From an uncultured bacterium (GTDB lineage: Bacteria; Cyanobacteriota; Vampirovibrionia; Gastranaerophilales; Gastranaerophilaceae): a stretch of 45,984 nt of DNA. The stretch's first letter is position 1. Each line of letters begins with the position of its first letter. The stretch spans positions 1 through 45,984 of the forward strand of contig CAJMAX010000003.1 in the NCBI GenBank assembly GCA_905211505.1, in the 5' to 3' direction. Below, in pieces: positions 16,614 through 23,714 of the stretch. The notes beneath the pieces were generated by a model. It was given only the letters and a program-made list of their open reading frames with translations, was not told the origin of the DNA and searched no databases. The position numbers and the translations under genes are program-made.

Positions 16614-17279
16614 ATGATGTATGAGACAATTAGAGATAATCTTTTGCAAATACAAGAAGAAATCGTACCTTGTAAACCCAGAATAATCGCAGTTACAAAG
16701 TATTTTGATGAAGAAGCAATAATATCGGCTTATAAAGCAGGGATACGCGACTTCGGAGAATCAAGAGTAATTGAAGCTTCTGCAAAGATTGAAAATCTTC
16801 CCACGGAGGTCAAAGAAAATTCAACTTTTCATTTTATCGGACATTTGCAAACAAACAAAGTTAAGCAGGCCATAAAAATCTTTGAATATATCCACTCGGT
16901 TGATTCGTTAAAACTTGCTCAAAGTATTTCTCAACACGCATTAGAAATTGGAAAAGTTCAAAAAATACTAATCCAAATAAATAATGCAAATGAAGAACAA
17001 AAATTCGGTTTTTCAAAAGAAGAAATTTTTGAATATTTTGAACAAATAAAAAATCTTGAAGGAATAAAAGTAGTTGGTGTAATGAACATGGCACCGTTTG
17101 GAATAGATGAAGAAGCAATTAGGAAGTTATTTTCAGAAATTACTCAAATCAGAAATACTTTGGAAGAAGAATTTAACTGTAAATTGGGAGAGATTTCAAT
17201 GGGAATGAGTCAGGATTATAAAATAGCGGCTCAAACAGGTTCGACAATGCTTAGAATAGGTAGAAAATTATTTAAATAA
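16614..17279 (+). CDS. yggS: PLP homeostasis protein YggS/PROSC family
   Basis: A 221-residue pyridoxal-phosphate protein with the alanine racemase-like barrel. The cofactor lysine is in IIAVTKYF (Lys29). HFIGHLQTNK, IHSVDSLKLA and the C-terminal SMGMSQDYKIA complete the signature. The family keeps free PLP and amino-acid pools balanced and has no known catalytic reaction. Two ATGs in a row follow AGAGGTGA; either could be used. It sits just upstream of sepF, as in cyanobacteria and Firmicutes. Confidence 0.95.
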   Translation: MMYETIRDNLLQIQEEIVPCKPRIIAVTKYFDEEAIISAYKAGIRDFGESRVIEASAKIENLPTEVKENSTFHFIGHLQTNKVKQAIKIFEYIHSVDSLKLAQSISQHALEIGKVQKILIQINNANEEQKFGFSKEEIFEYFEQIKNLEGIKVVGVMNMAPFGIDEEAIRKLFSEITQIRNTLEEEFNCKLGEISMGMSQDYKIAAQTGSTMLRIGRKLFK

Positions 17280-17296
17280 CGGACGGAGGAAAAAAG

Positions 17297-17821
17297 GTGG
17301 CAGCAATAGCAGATAGTTTCAAAAAAGTTGTAGATTTTGTTATGGATGGATTTCGTGGTGAAAATCCCTTTGTTGATATAAATGAAGAAGAAGACTATGA
17401 AGACGATGGTTATGATTATGTTGAAGAAGGCAGTGCATTAAGAGAAGTTGCTCCATCTTACACACCAGTTCCTATGATGGAAAAACGTCAAGAATCAAAA
17501 GTTATTAGCCACCCTAGCATTAACAGAGGCGGTAATGAAGTTATTGTTGTTGAACCTCGTTCATTTGATGATGCTGCTACTATTGTTCAACATTTAAAAG
17601 ATAGAAAAATTGTTATGCTTAACTTGCATCTTTTAGACAAAGAACAATCTCAAAGAACAATCGACTTCGTTTGCGGAGCTTCTCAAGCTCTTAATGGAAA
17701 TCCTAAAAAAGTTGGTGATTTAGTATTCGTATTTGCACCTAGCAATGTTACGTTATCTGCTGATACTAACACTCAACAAAGCAAATTTAATGATTCTTTG
17801 TGGAGAACATCTCTACAATAG
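17297..17821 (+). CDS. sepF: Cell division protein SepF
   Basis: A 174-residue SepF, the partner that bundles FtsZ filaments and ties the ring to the membrane. An N-terminal helix (MAAIADSFKKVVDFVMDG) suits membrane binding, an acidic linker (about 25-75) follows, and the SepF domain spans about 82-155 (EVIVVEPRSFDDAATIVQHL, VMLNL, DFVCGASQALNG). The start codon is GTG at 17297, chosen because GGAGG lies eight bases upstream and the N-terminal helix begins there. It forms a two-gene unit with yggS, ended by a strong terminator. Confidence 0.95.
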   Translation: MAAIADSFKKVVDFVMDGFRGENPFVDINEEEDYEDDGYDYVEEGSALREVAPSYTPVPMMEKRQESKVISHPSINRGGNEVIVVEPRSFDDAATIVQHLKDRKIVMLNLHLLDKEQSQRTIDFVCGASQALNGNPKKVGDLVFVFAPSNVTLSADTNTQQSKFNDSLWRTSLQ

Positions 17822-17861
17822 AATAATTTTGGTATGAGAAGAGAGATAGTTTAATAAACAT

Positions 17862-17893
17862 AGGCGGTATCATAAACTGAACCGCCTTTTTTT
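17862..17893 (+). terminator. Intrinsic terminator of yggS-sepF
   Basis: AGGCGGT and ACCGCCT form a stem followed directly by a run of seven T. Confidence 0.85.
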
Positions 17894-17923
17894 ATATTTT
17901 ATAAATCCCAAAGTATTAAAATT

Positions 17924-18418
17924 TTACTTCTTTTTCATTGTATCTACAAAAACTTTAAGCCCGAAAACAAATCCAAATAATGAAATAATTACCCAGAGTA
18001 AATTAAAATTTGACAAGCGCAGAAAAGAAATCTGCTGTTCTTTATCGTCCTCAACAAAAGCTTTTATTTTATTATTTAAATTAATAACACATTGCCTGTT
18101 TGTTTTCGAGATATTATATGCTGGTATTTCAGCACCATTTTTCAATATTATTGCAGTATTATATTCTGTAAAACGTTTTCTGAATTTACCAGCTTTTACC
18201 AGATTTACAATTGCAAACGACTCCACATCAGAATATTTTGCAATTGTACGTGCTTTTGAATACGGTATAATTTTTTGGAGCGTTACTGAATCTTCTATTT
18301 TATTAAAAACAAGCTTTTCCAGTAATGTATCCCTACAAGCACAAAACCAAAGTATACCAAAGGAACTTAAAATTAGAATAAAGCTTAAAAATAATAATTC
18401 TCTTTTACTATTTCCCAT
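17924..18418 (-). CDS. Small protein with two membrane segments, family unknown
   Basis: A 164-residue protein with membrane helices at about 7-26 and 138-157 and a roughly 110-residue soluble domain between. I do not recognise the family. The soluble part has the pattern AIILKNGAEIPAYNISKTNR, which resembles [18 protein letters not shown] in the 132-aa protein at 27281-27679. Both also place cysteines just after the first helix, so they may be distant paralogues. The ATG is two bases after the plsY stop, hence same operon. A role in the envelope is all that can be suggested. Confidence 0.7.
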   Translation of the reverse strand: MGNSKRELLFLSFILILSSFGILWFCACRDTLLEKLVFNKIEDSVTLQKIIPYSKARTIAKYSDVESFAIVNLVKAGKFRKRFTEYNTAIILKNGAEIPAYNISKTNRQCVINLNNKIKAFVEDDKEQQISFLRLSNFNLLWVIISLFGFVFGLKVFVDTMKKK

Positions 18419-18420
18419 AC

Positions 18421-19038
18421 TTACTGTCTAACCTTGTTTTCAGTTCCCTGACGCAATCTTTTAATATTTTCCCTATGCAAATAAATTACATAAATTGCAG
18501 CAATTAAAGCATAAATAATATAAGCGATAGGAGCGTTCAAAAACCACATAATCAGAGGAGCAAGAGCAAGTGCGACAATAGAGCCTAAAGATACATATTT
18601 AGAAATCCAGGTAACCACACCCCAAACTGCAGCAATAATTAAACCAGCCTGCCAATTAAGCGCCATTAATGTACCAACACCTGAAGCCACAGATTTCCCA
18701 CCTGTGAAATTCAAGAAGACAGACTTACTATGTCCTAAAATCACACAAACAGCAGCTATAACCGGTAATAAACCAATTTCCTTAAATGCAGACATAAAAC
18801 ATGCAGCCAAAACAACAGGTAATGCGCCTTTTAATGCATCCAAAAGCATAACTATAAAAAACCATTTTTTACCCATTACACGTTTTACATTTGTTGCTCC
18901 GGTTGAGCCGGAACCTATTGTTCTAATATCTTGACCTGTAAACAGTTTTACAACAATATAACCAGTAGGTATAGAACCAATAAGATAAGAGGAAGCAGTT
19001 ACCAAAAGCAACTCCCTTATAAGTTCACCATAATCCAT
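18421..19038 (-). CDS. plsY: Acyl phosphate:glycerol-3-phosphate acyltransferase
   Basis: A 205-residue inner-membrane enzyme with five or so helices. It makes lysophosphatidate from glycerol-3-phosphate and the acyl phosphate supplied by PlsX (38711-39775). Motifs: SYLIGSIPTGYIVVKLF, DIRTIGSGSTGATNVKRVMG and FTGGKSVASGVG, the three PlsY signatures. I start at the ATG at 19038 with GGAG nine bases upstream; the frame also has an ATG at 19053 with no ribosome site. It precedes the small membrane protein gene in the same unit. Confidence 0.95.
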   Translation of the reverse strand: MDYGELIRELLLVTASSYLIGSIPTGYIVVKLFTGQDIRTIGSGSTGATNVKRVMGKKWFFIVMLLDALKGALPVVLAACFMSAFKEIGLLPVIAAVCVILGHSKSVFLNFTGGKSVASGVGTLMALNWQAGLIIAAVWGVVTWISKYVSLGSIVALALAPLIMWFLNAPIAYIIYALIAAIYVIYLHRENIKRLRQGTENKVRQ

Positions 19039-19315
19039 AATAAAATTCTCCATCTTTAAACTTTCACGCCATAAAATTATAACATGCTTGCAGATTACAT
19101 TGCAAATATTTGTAAAGTAATCTTGTTATTTTGGGACTTATATATAATTTTCACCCAATCCGCCCAAAAATCGGGTGTAGCAAGCACTATCATTCCCAAC
19201 CCAGTTCGGAATCTATTTTTTTGATTAGCCACTGAAAGTTCTGACTGCTGCGCACCAATACATACAACCCCGATTTGGGTTAATATCTAATCGTTATTTA
19301 CCAACAGGAAACACC
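19039..19315. repeat. Intergenic region with degraded repeat
   Basis: The gap between holB and plsY holds a degenerate copy of the CATTCCGAAC...TTCGGAATCTATTT unit, at 19191-19216; the better copy is at 37144-37172. A TTGCAA and TATATAAT lie near 19098 and 19141 but point on the plus strand away from either gene. No coding region is evident. Confidence 0.4.
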
Positions 19316-20218
19316 TTATAAAATCATCTTAAAACTTAAATTTTCCACAACTGTTTGAATGTTCATTGCCGGAGTTAACCCAATTTGACGTTTTGCATCT
19401 TCAACATAACTCAAATCACGAATAACTCGATAGAATAACTGCTTATTATCGGAATTTGCCTTTATCACGGATAACATATAATTTTGCATTTGTGTAAATA
19501 TGACTTTAGCCTCATTTGAACCTATCAAATTTGTAAGGTTTGTTTCAAACTCCAAAACTTGATTTTTATTCAACATCCAATAATTTTGTATTAAACTTTC
19601 TACTAAACTATAATCCGAATCTTCACTTACTGAACCTGGCACAAAAAATGACTGAGCTCGAGATACAACAGTAGAAATTATATCTGATTTGTCTTTCGTT
19701 AAAAATATAAAAGTAGTATTATGCGGAGGTTCTTCAAAAGTTTTTAATAAAGCATTTGAAGTTGCTTCCGGAAAATTCCATTTATTTAATGGTAATAAAT
19801 TTCCATCCTCATCCCTATCGCAAAAAATATAAACCCTGTGATAGTCACTTGAAATTGAAAGTTCATTTATTATTGCTTTTGCTTGCTCAATATTTATATT
19901 CTTTTTCCCCTTAGAACCTTCACCTTCTTCAGAAGATTTTCCACTTTCTTTAAAATCCAGCCTTGTATAAATTTTTACAGCCGGATGAGATTGCTCCCTT
20001 ATCCATCTGCAATTTAAGCAGTCACAACCTAAACTTCCATTCTCAGAGCAGTTTAACAATCTTGCAACCTCGAGTGCAAGTTCACATTGAGAAATAATAT
20101 CAGGTCCCCAGAATAATAAACAGTGGCTTATATTTTTATCTTCGCTATGAATTCCGTTTTCAAAATACTCAAGAAGTTTTGGATATTTTTGAGAAATTTC
20201 ACTATTGTAATATTGCAT
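19316..20218 (-). CDS. holB: DNA polymerase III delta' subunit
   Basis: A 300-residue clamp-loader subunit. It has the AAA+-type core without a proper P-loop: LFWGPDII where DnaX has a Walker A, the zinc-binding CSENGSLGCDCLNC, VYIFCDRDE and NALLKTFEEPPHNTTFIFLT, and an SRC-like VVSRAQSF. Loss of the P-loop is normal in delta'. The start is the ATG at 20218, with GGGAG upstream; it overlaps the end of holA by 17 bases, so the two clamp-loader subunits are made from one message. Confidence 0.9.
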   Translation of the reverse strand: MQYYNSEISQKYPKLLEYFENGIHSEDKNISHCLLFWGPDIISQCELALEVARLLNCSENGSLGCDCLNCRWIREQSHPAVKIYTRLDFKESGKSSEEGEGSKGKKNINIEQAKAIINELSISSDYHRVYIFCDRDEDGNLLPLNKWNFPEATSNALLKTFEEPPHNTTFIFLTKDKSDIISTVVSRAQSFFVPGSVSEDSDYSLVESLIQNYWMLNKNQVLEFETNLTNLIGSNEAKVIFTQMQNYMLSVIKANSDNKQLFYRVIRDLSYVEDAKRQIGLTPAMNIQTVVENLSFKMIL

Positions 20219-21173
20219 ATTCAATCTCCCTGTCAATATCCAGATTTGCTTGTCCGGACTTAATTTTATATTCTGCTTCTGTCAAATTTTCTTTCAGTTT
20301 TACTAAATTTTTCAGTGAAATATTTTTTAACTTTTGTAATTCAAGCTTAACTCTATACGGGTGCATATTTATAATTTTTGCAATTTCATCTGCATTATGT
20401 TTTGCAGAATTTGCTTTAATTTGAATTTTACTATGCAAAAGAGTATGAAGCACAGATAATATTTCAAGCGGATGTTTTTTTGTTAAAAGTTTTTGGTATT
20501 CAATAAGTGCTTTTGATTTATTTTCCAAAATTAAAAAGTCTGCAAATGCAAATAAATCTTCATTTGTGACACAAATTTCTTTAACCATATCTATAGTTAC
20601 AGGATTATCTCCGGCAAAAATCTTTAATTTTTCCAGCTCTGAATCTAAAAGGCGTAAATTTGAACCTATCTGAATAAGCATTTCTGAAACAACCGTATCA
20701 GACAATTTAAGGTCTTTTAATATACCCTGCTGTTTAATCCATGATTCAAGTTCAGCAGTTTTATATGACGGAATTTGCGGAAATTCTTTTGCATTATATT
20801 TTGATAAAACTTTAAAGAATTTTTTACGTTTATCTATTTTTTTCTGACTGTCAGGTGGAAGTTGAGCCACAAAAATAATATCTAAATTTTCACTAACACC
20901 CTCCAGAGCTTCTGTAATCTGTTTAATTTGCTTATCATCAAGCCCGCCGTCTTCTGCACTTTTTCCACTCAAATAAGAAAGGCAGTTAATTTCTAAAAGC
21001 ATTTTCCCAAACATCATAGGCTGCGACTTAATGGCTGCAACTAAATCCGGAAATTTAGGGTTATTAAAATATTTGTAACTCATTTCAATAAAATCTTTAT
21101 CAAGTTTATCTTTAAACTTTTTGATTTCATTTGAAATATTAAATTCTTCATCCCCATAGAAAAAGTAAATCAT
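20202..21173 (-). CDS. holA: DNA polymerase III delta subunit
   Basis: A 323-residue HolA, the wrench that opens the sliding clamp. It starts MIYFFYGDEEFNISNEIKKF, the typical beginning, then has LEINCLSYLSGK, DIIFVAQLPPDSQ, the YKTAELESWI helix and LRLLDSELEKLKIF with the C-terminal collar domain after 210. Adjacent holA and holB are uncommon outside a few phyla and make stoichiometric expression easy. A candidate promoter is at 21196-21223, and no Shine-Dalgarno is visible before the ATG. Confidence 0.92.
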   Translation of the reverse strand: MIYFFYGDEEFNISNEIKKFKDKLDKDFIEMSYKYFNNPKFPDLVAAIKSQPMMFGKMLLEINCLSYLSGKSAEDGGLDDKQIKQITEALEGVSENLDIIFVAQLPPDSQKKIDKRKKFFKVLSKYNAKEFPQIPSYKTAELESWIKQQGILKDLKLSDTVVSEMLIQIGSNLRLLDSELEKLKIFAGDNPVTIDMVKEICVTNEDLFAFADFLILENKSKALIEYQKLLTKKHPLEILSVLHTLLHSKIQIKANSAKHNADEIAKIINMHPYRVKLELQKLKNISLKNLVKLKENLTEAEYKIKSGQANLDIDREIEYAILQ

Positions 21174-21195
21174 ACTAATAGTTTATAGAAAAATT

Positions 21196-21223
21196 ATTTT
21201 AAAGTAAAGGAAGATATGTGCAA
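21196..21223 (-). promoter_or_regulatory. Possible holA promoter
   Basis: TTGCAC (21218-21223) and TAAAAT (21196-21201) on the minus strand are 16 bases apart. It lies between holA and the regulator gene upstream. Confidence 0.4.
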
Positions 21224-21231
21224 AACCAGAT

Positions 21232-21468
21232 TTATTCCAATCCGTCAAAAATAAATAATTTATCAAGTTCTAAATTAAGCGCTCTGGCAATACTTGCAGC
21301 AGTTTCAATAGATGGAATATTTTCGGCTCTTTCTATTGCACCTATTGTAGGTCTGCTAACTCCAGATAAAGCAGCCAGCTCTTCCTGCGAAAGATTTCTT
21401 TTTATTCTTTCTATCTTAATTTTCATGCCAAACAATCTTGTTATTTTAGTTACTTTATTATTCTTCAT
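21232..21468 (-). CDS. XRE-family transcriptional regulator
   Basis: A 78-residue, single-domain helix-turn-helix protein of the lambda Cro/XRE type: IKIERIKRNLSQEELAALSG, then SRPTIGAIERAENIPSIETA and a last helix. It has no sensor domain, like many small autoregulators. The start could be the ATG at 21468 or the internal one before KIKIERIK (21426). It is divergent from the 66-aa gene, and the 83-base gap between them has inverted repeats that it may bind. Confidence 0.9.
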   Translation of the reverse strand: MKNNKVTKITRLFGMKIKIERIKRNLSQEELAALSGVSRPTIGAIERAENIPSIETAASIARALNLELDKLFIFDGLE

Positions 21469-21541
21469 GATAACTATTCTATACTATTGACAAAATTAAA
21501 ACCAGATGTTAAAGTTATCACAAAGATAAGTTTAATTATCT
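21469..21541. promoter_or_regulatory. Promoter and operator region between XRE gene and 66-aa gene
   Basis: A plus-strand promoter reads TTGACA (21487-21492), 17 bases, TAAAGT (21510-21515). GATAACT (21469-21475) and AGTTATC (21513-21519) are inverted copies flanking it, and AGATAA/TTATCT (21524-21541) forms a dyad just after it. Binding by the XRE protein is inference. Confidence 0.5.
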
Positions 21542-21551
21542 AAGGAGTAAT

Positions 21552-21752
21552 ATGCAGGACACATATAATAAACTTGAATCAGAATACTGTGACATATACG
21601 ATCTAATAAAAACAATGCACTACGCACTTGATAGCTGCAAAGCAACATCCATCGAATGCGCAAACCTGCTTATACTGCAAAAAATTATTGTAAAAAAGGC
21701 AGATAATTTTTTTACCAGAATAGAAGAGTTTGCCCCGTTTGTTTATAAGTAA
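21552..21752 (+). CDS. Small protein of unknown function
   Basis: A 66-residue, helical, cytoplasmic protein with four cysteines (SEYC, DSC, IEC in the first 40 residues). I do not recognise it. It is likely real: TAAGGAG precedes the ATG, and a near-consensus promoter lies upstream. It is divergent from a small XRE regulator, the arrangement of a regulator with its target, or of a toxin-antitoxin-like pair. No toxin motif is seen. Confidence 0.6.
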   Translation: MQDTYNKLESEYCDIYDLIKTMHYALDSCKATSIECANLLILQKIIVKKADNFFTRIEEFAPFVYK

Positions 21753-22087
21753 AGATAAAAAACATAATTCCCTCTCCGGCGAGGAAGTTATGGCGGATGT
21801 GGGATGCTACACATGTAAGTATGCCAGCAATTATTTACTCTCAACACAAGAAAATACAGCTCCGCAAGGGAAGCTACACATATAAGTTCAGAATGACAAA
21901 ATGTTACCCCCTCGCCCACTTATGGGACACTAGCTGAACCGATGAGGAACGAGTCGAGTGAAACTGCGTGCCTTTAGGCTGAGGGTGGGGTGAGGGGTCT
22001 TACACTCGCAAATTTGCCCCCTGTTGATAATCATAATACCTGTAATCTAGCTCAGTAAGATTAATGAGAGGAGTTGAAAATAATCAA
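21753..22087. repeat. Repeat-filled intergenic region
   Basis: No gene here. It holds CCCTCTCCGGCGAGG and GGGTGGGGTGAGGGG units, twice a GCTACACAT(A/G)TAAGT segment (about 21807 and 21870), a half-copy of the TTCAGAATGAC unit at about 21885 and GAGGAACGAGTCGAGTGAA near 21952, which recurs in altered form near 30730. The composition is clearly richer in G and C than the genes around it. Confidence 0.55.
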
Positions 22088-22117
22088 GGCGGAAAGAAGT
22101 TAAAACTTCTTTCCGCC
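22088..22117. terminator. Strong hairpin downstream of the ROK kinase gene
   Basis: GGCGGAAAGAAGTT pairs perfectly with AACTTCTTTCCGCC. It lies 26 bases past the kinase stop. The T run is on the wrong side for the minus strand, so this may be a 3'-end stabiliser rather than a true terminator. Confidence 0.5.
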
Positions 22118-22142
22118 AAAAAATTATTATTTAAATTAGAAA

Positions 22143-23099
22143 TTAACTTTCAATCAGCATACTTGCACCAATTACCCCTGCAGAATTTCCGAGCTCGGCA
22201 GGAACAATCTCTACAGCAGAACCAGCAACAACCATTGCACGTTCTTTTATAGTTCTTCTGATTGGTTCAAGTAATAACTCTCCGGCTTCTGCAACACCAC
22301 CACCAATAATCACTTTTTCCGGATTCAAAAGGTTAATAACACTTGTTAAACCAATACCAATATACTCTCCAACAATTTCAAATATTCTTTTTGCAACAGG
22401 ATCACCTTCTTCCGCAGCTTTTGCGACCATATAAGGTGTAATTTCGCCGCCTTCGGCTGCAGCCATTTCTCTGAATTTTGTAGACTTTCCGCCTTTTATG
22501 TAGTCTTGAGCCATCGCAACAATGCTAGGTCCTGATGCAAACGCTTCCAAACAACCTGTATCACCACATCCGCAAATTGGTCCGCCATTCATTTGCAATT
22601 TTATATGCCCAATTTCTCCGGCAGCATTAGAAGCACCGCGAACAAGTTTCCCATTGATAACAAGTCCTGAACCAATACCTGTACCAACAGTAATACATAC
22701 AAAATTTTCACAACCTTTGCCTGCACCAAAATTCAATTCCCCTAAAGCCGCGCAACGAACATCATTATCAATACGTGTAGGAATATGAAATTCATCTTCA
22801 ATCATTTTTGCAATCGGAACATTTACCCAGCCAGGAATATTAGGGGCTAATTTTACCACACCTGTTTTGCAGTCAACCTGTCCCGGGAAGTCAAAACCAA
22901 TGCCTTCGATATCTTTAGCTGTAGTATTAGTTTCTTTCATCAAGTCTTTAATAGCCTGTTTAATATTATTAACAGTGTACTCATACCCCATTTTTGCATA
23001 AGTCGGCACACTGTTTGAATATATAATTTTACCTTTGTCATCAACCAGTGCAATTTTTACATTTGTCCCGCCAACATCAATACCGATTCTTTTACCCAT
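22143..23099 (-). CDS. ROK family sugar kinase, probably glucokinase
   Basis: A 318-residue ROK kinase. It has the phosphate loop IGIDVGGTNVKIALVD (5-20), the catalytic aspartate in IDNDVRC (Asp113), VTVGTGIGSG and the ROK zinc site His165, Cys176, Cys178, Cys183. The GEIGH element and EAFASG fit glucokinases of Gram-positive and cyanobacterial type, so glucose to glucose-6-phosphate is the likely reaction, but fructose or N-acetyl sugars cannot be excluded. No DNA-binding domain is present, so it is not a ROK repressor. GGAG precedes the ATG. It seems to be a single gene. Confidence 0.92.
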   Translation of the reverse strand: MGKRIGIDVGGTNVKIALVDDKGKIIYSNSVPTYAKMGYEYTVNNIKQAIKDLMKETNTTAKDIEGIGFDFPGQVDCKTGVVKLAPNIPGWVNVPIAKMIEDEFHIPTRIDNDVRCAALGELNFGAGKGCENFVCITVGTGIGSGLVINGKLVRGASNAAGEIGHIKLQMNGGPICGCGDTGCLEAFASGPSIVAMAQDYIKGGKSTKFREMAAAEGGEITPYMVAKAAEEGDPVAKRIFEIVGEYIGIGLTSVINLLNPEKVIIGGGVAEAGELLLEPIRRTIKERAMVVAGSAVEIVPAELGNSAGVIGASMLIES

Positions 23100-23127
23100 A
23101 TGTTTCTCCTTATTTAATTATAATATT

Positions 23128-23417
23128 TTATATGATTTCATCATACAAATCTTTCCAATCCTTATTTATTGTTTCAATCAAATTTATTTTAAATTCTCTT
23201 TTTTACCTTTTAAATATTTTTCTCTGCTTATAGCAGTCCCTATATCATCATATACTTCATAATATATTAATTTATTAAGGTTATATTTTTTACTAAACCC
23301 ATCTACCACATGATTTTTGTGTTCCAAAATTCTTTTTACTAAATTTGATGTAACACCAATATACAAAGTTTTATTTGAACAGTTTGTAATGATATAAATA
23401 TATCCTTGTTTATTCAT
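23128..23417 (-). pseudogene. GIY-YIG nuclease-domain gene with one-base frameshift
   Basis: The small GIY-YIG protein begins MNKQGYIYIITN and continues TLYIGVTSNLVKRILEHK, the family core. After GTAISREKYLKGKK the frame fails and stops at 23184. The expected ending, RxFKINLIETINKDWKDLY, is present in the next frame and stops at 23128. The break falls in a run of six A on the minus strand (23199-23204) where seven would restore the gene. Repaired length is about 97 residues, normal for the family. The truncated product keeps the catalytic N-terminus. Phase variation, decay or sequencing error are all possible. Confidence 0.75.
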
Positions 23418-23432
23418 AATATACTTCAATCT

Positions 23433-23558
23433 GGAGATTCTTCGCTTTGCTCAGAATGACAACGCAGTGCAGGTAACTTACTGGCAATTATCCCCTGCTT
23501 AAAACTATATGTATAAAATAAGCAAAATGTCATACTGAGGCTTTAGCCGAAGTATCTC
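23433..23558. repeat. Inverted pair of the GAGATTCTTCG...CAGAATGAC element
   Basis: GAGATTCTTCG plus CTCAGAATGAC (23435-23460) is followed about 70 bases on by the inverted form GTCATACTGAGG plus CCGAAGTATCTC (23529-23558). It is the same family as 7579-7647, with the arms further apart. Confidence 0.65.
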
Positions 23559-23714
23559 TTTATCTACAATTTTACTGTAAATATTTTATTTTAAAAATTA
23601 TTAACAATTGTTACAAAAAGAGGCTCCATTTTAAAGTTTATCCCCCAAAAAGCCGTAATACTACATGGAACCGTATAAAAATAAGTATATGCGAAAATCA
23701 ATGAAAGGAATACA

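Noticed and set aside
21940..21985. A stretch, CCGATGAGG...GAGTGAAAC, that recalls a hammerhead ribozyme core
   Set aside because: The invariant CUGA is CCGA here, the helices do not pair, and a related phrase near 30730 shows it belongs to the dispersed repeats.
21753..22087. Possible tRNA or structured RNA in the GC-rich gap
   Set aside because: No cloverleaf can be drawn; the GC content comes from short repeated units that recur elsewhere.
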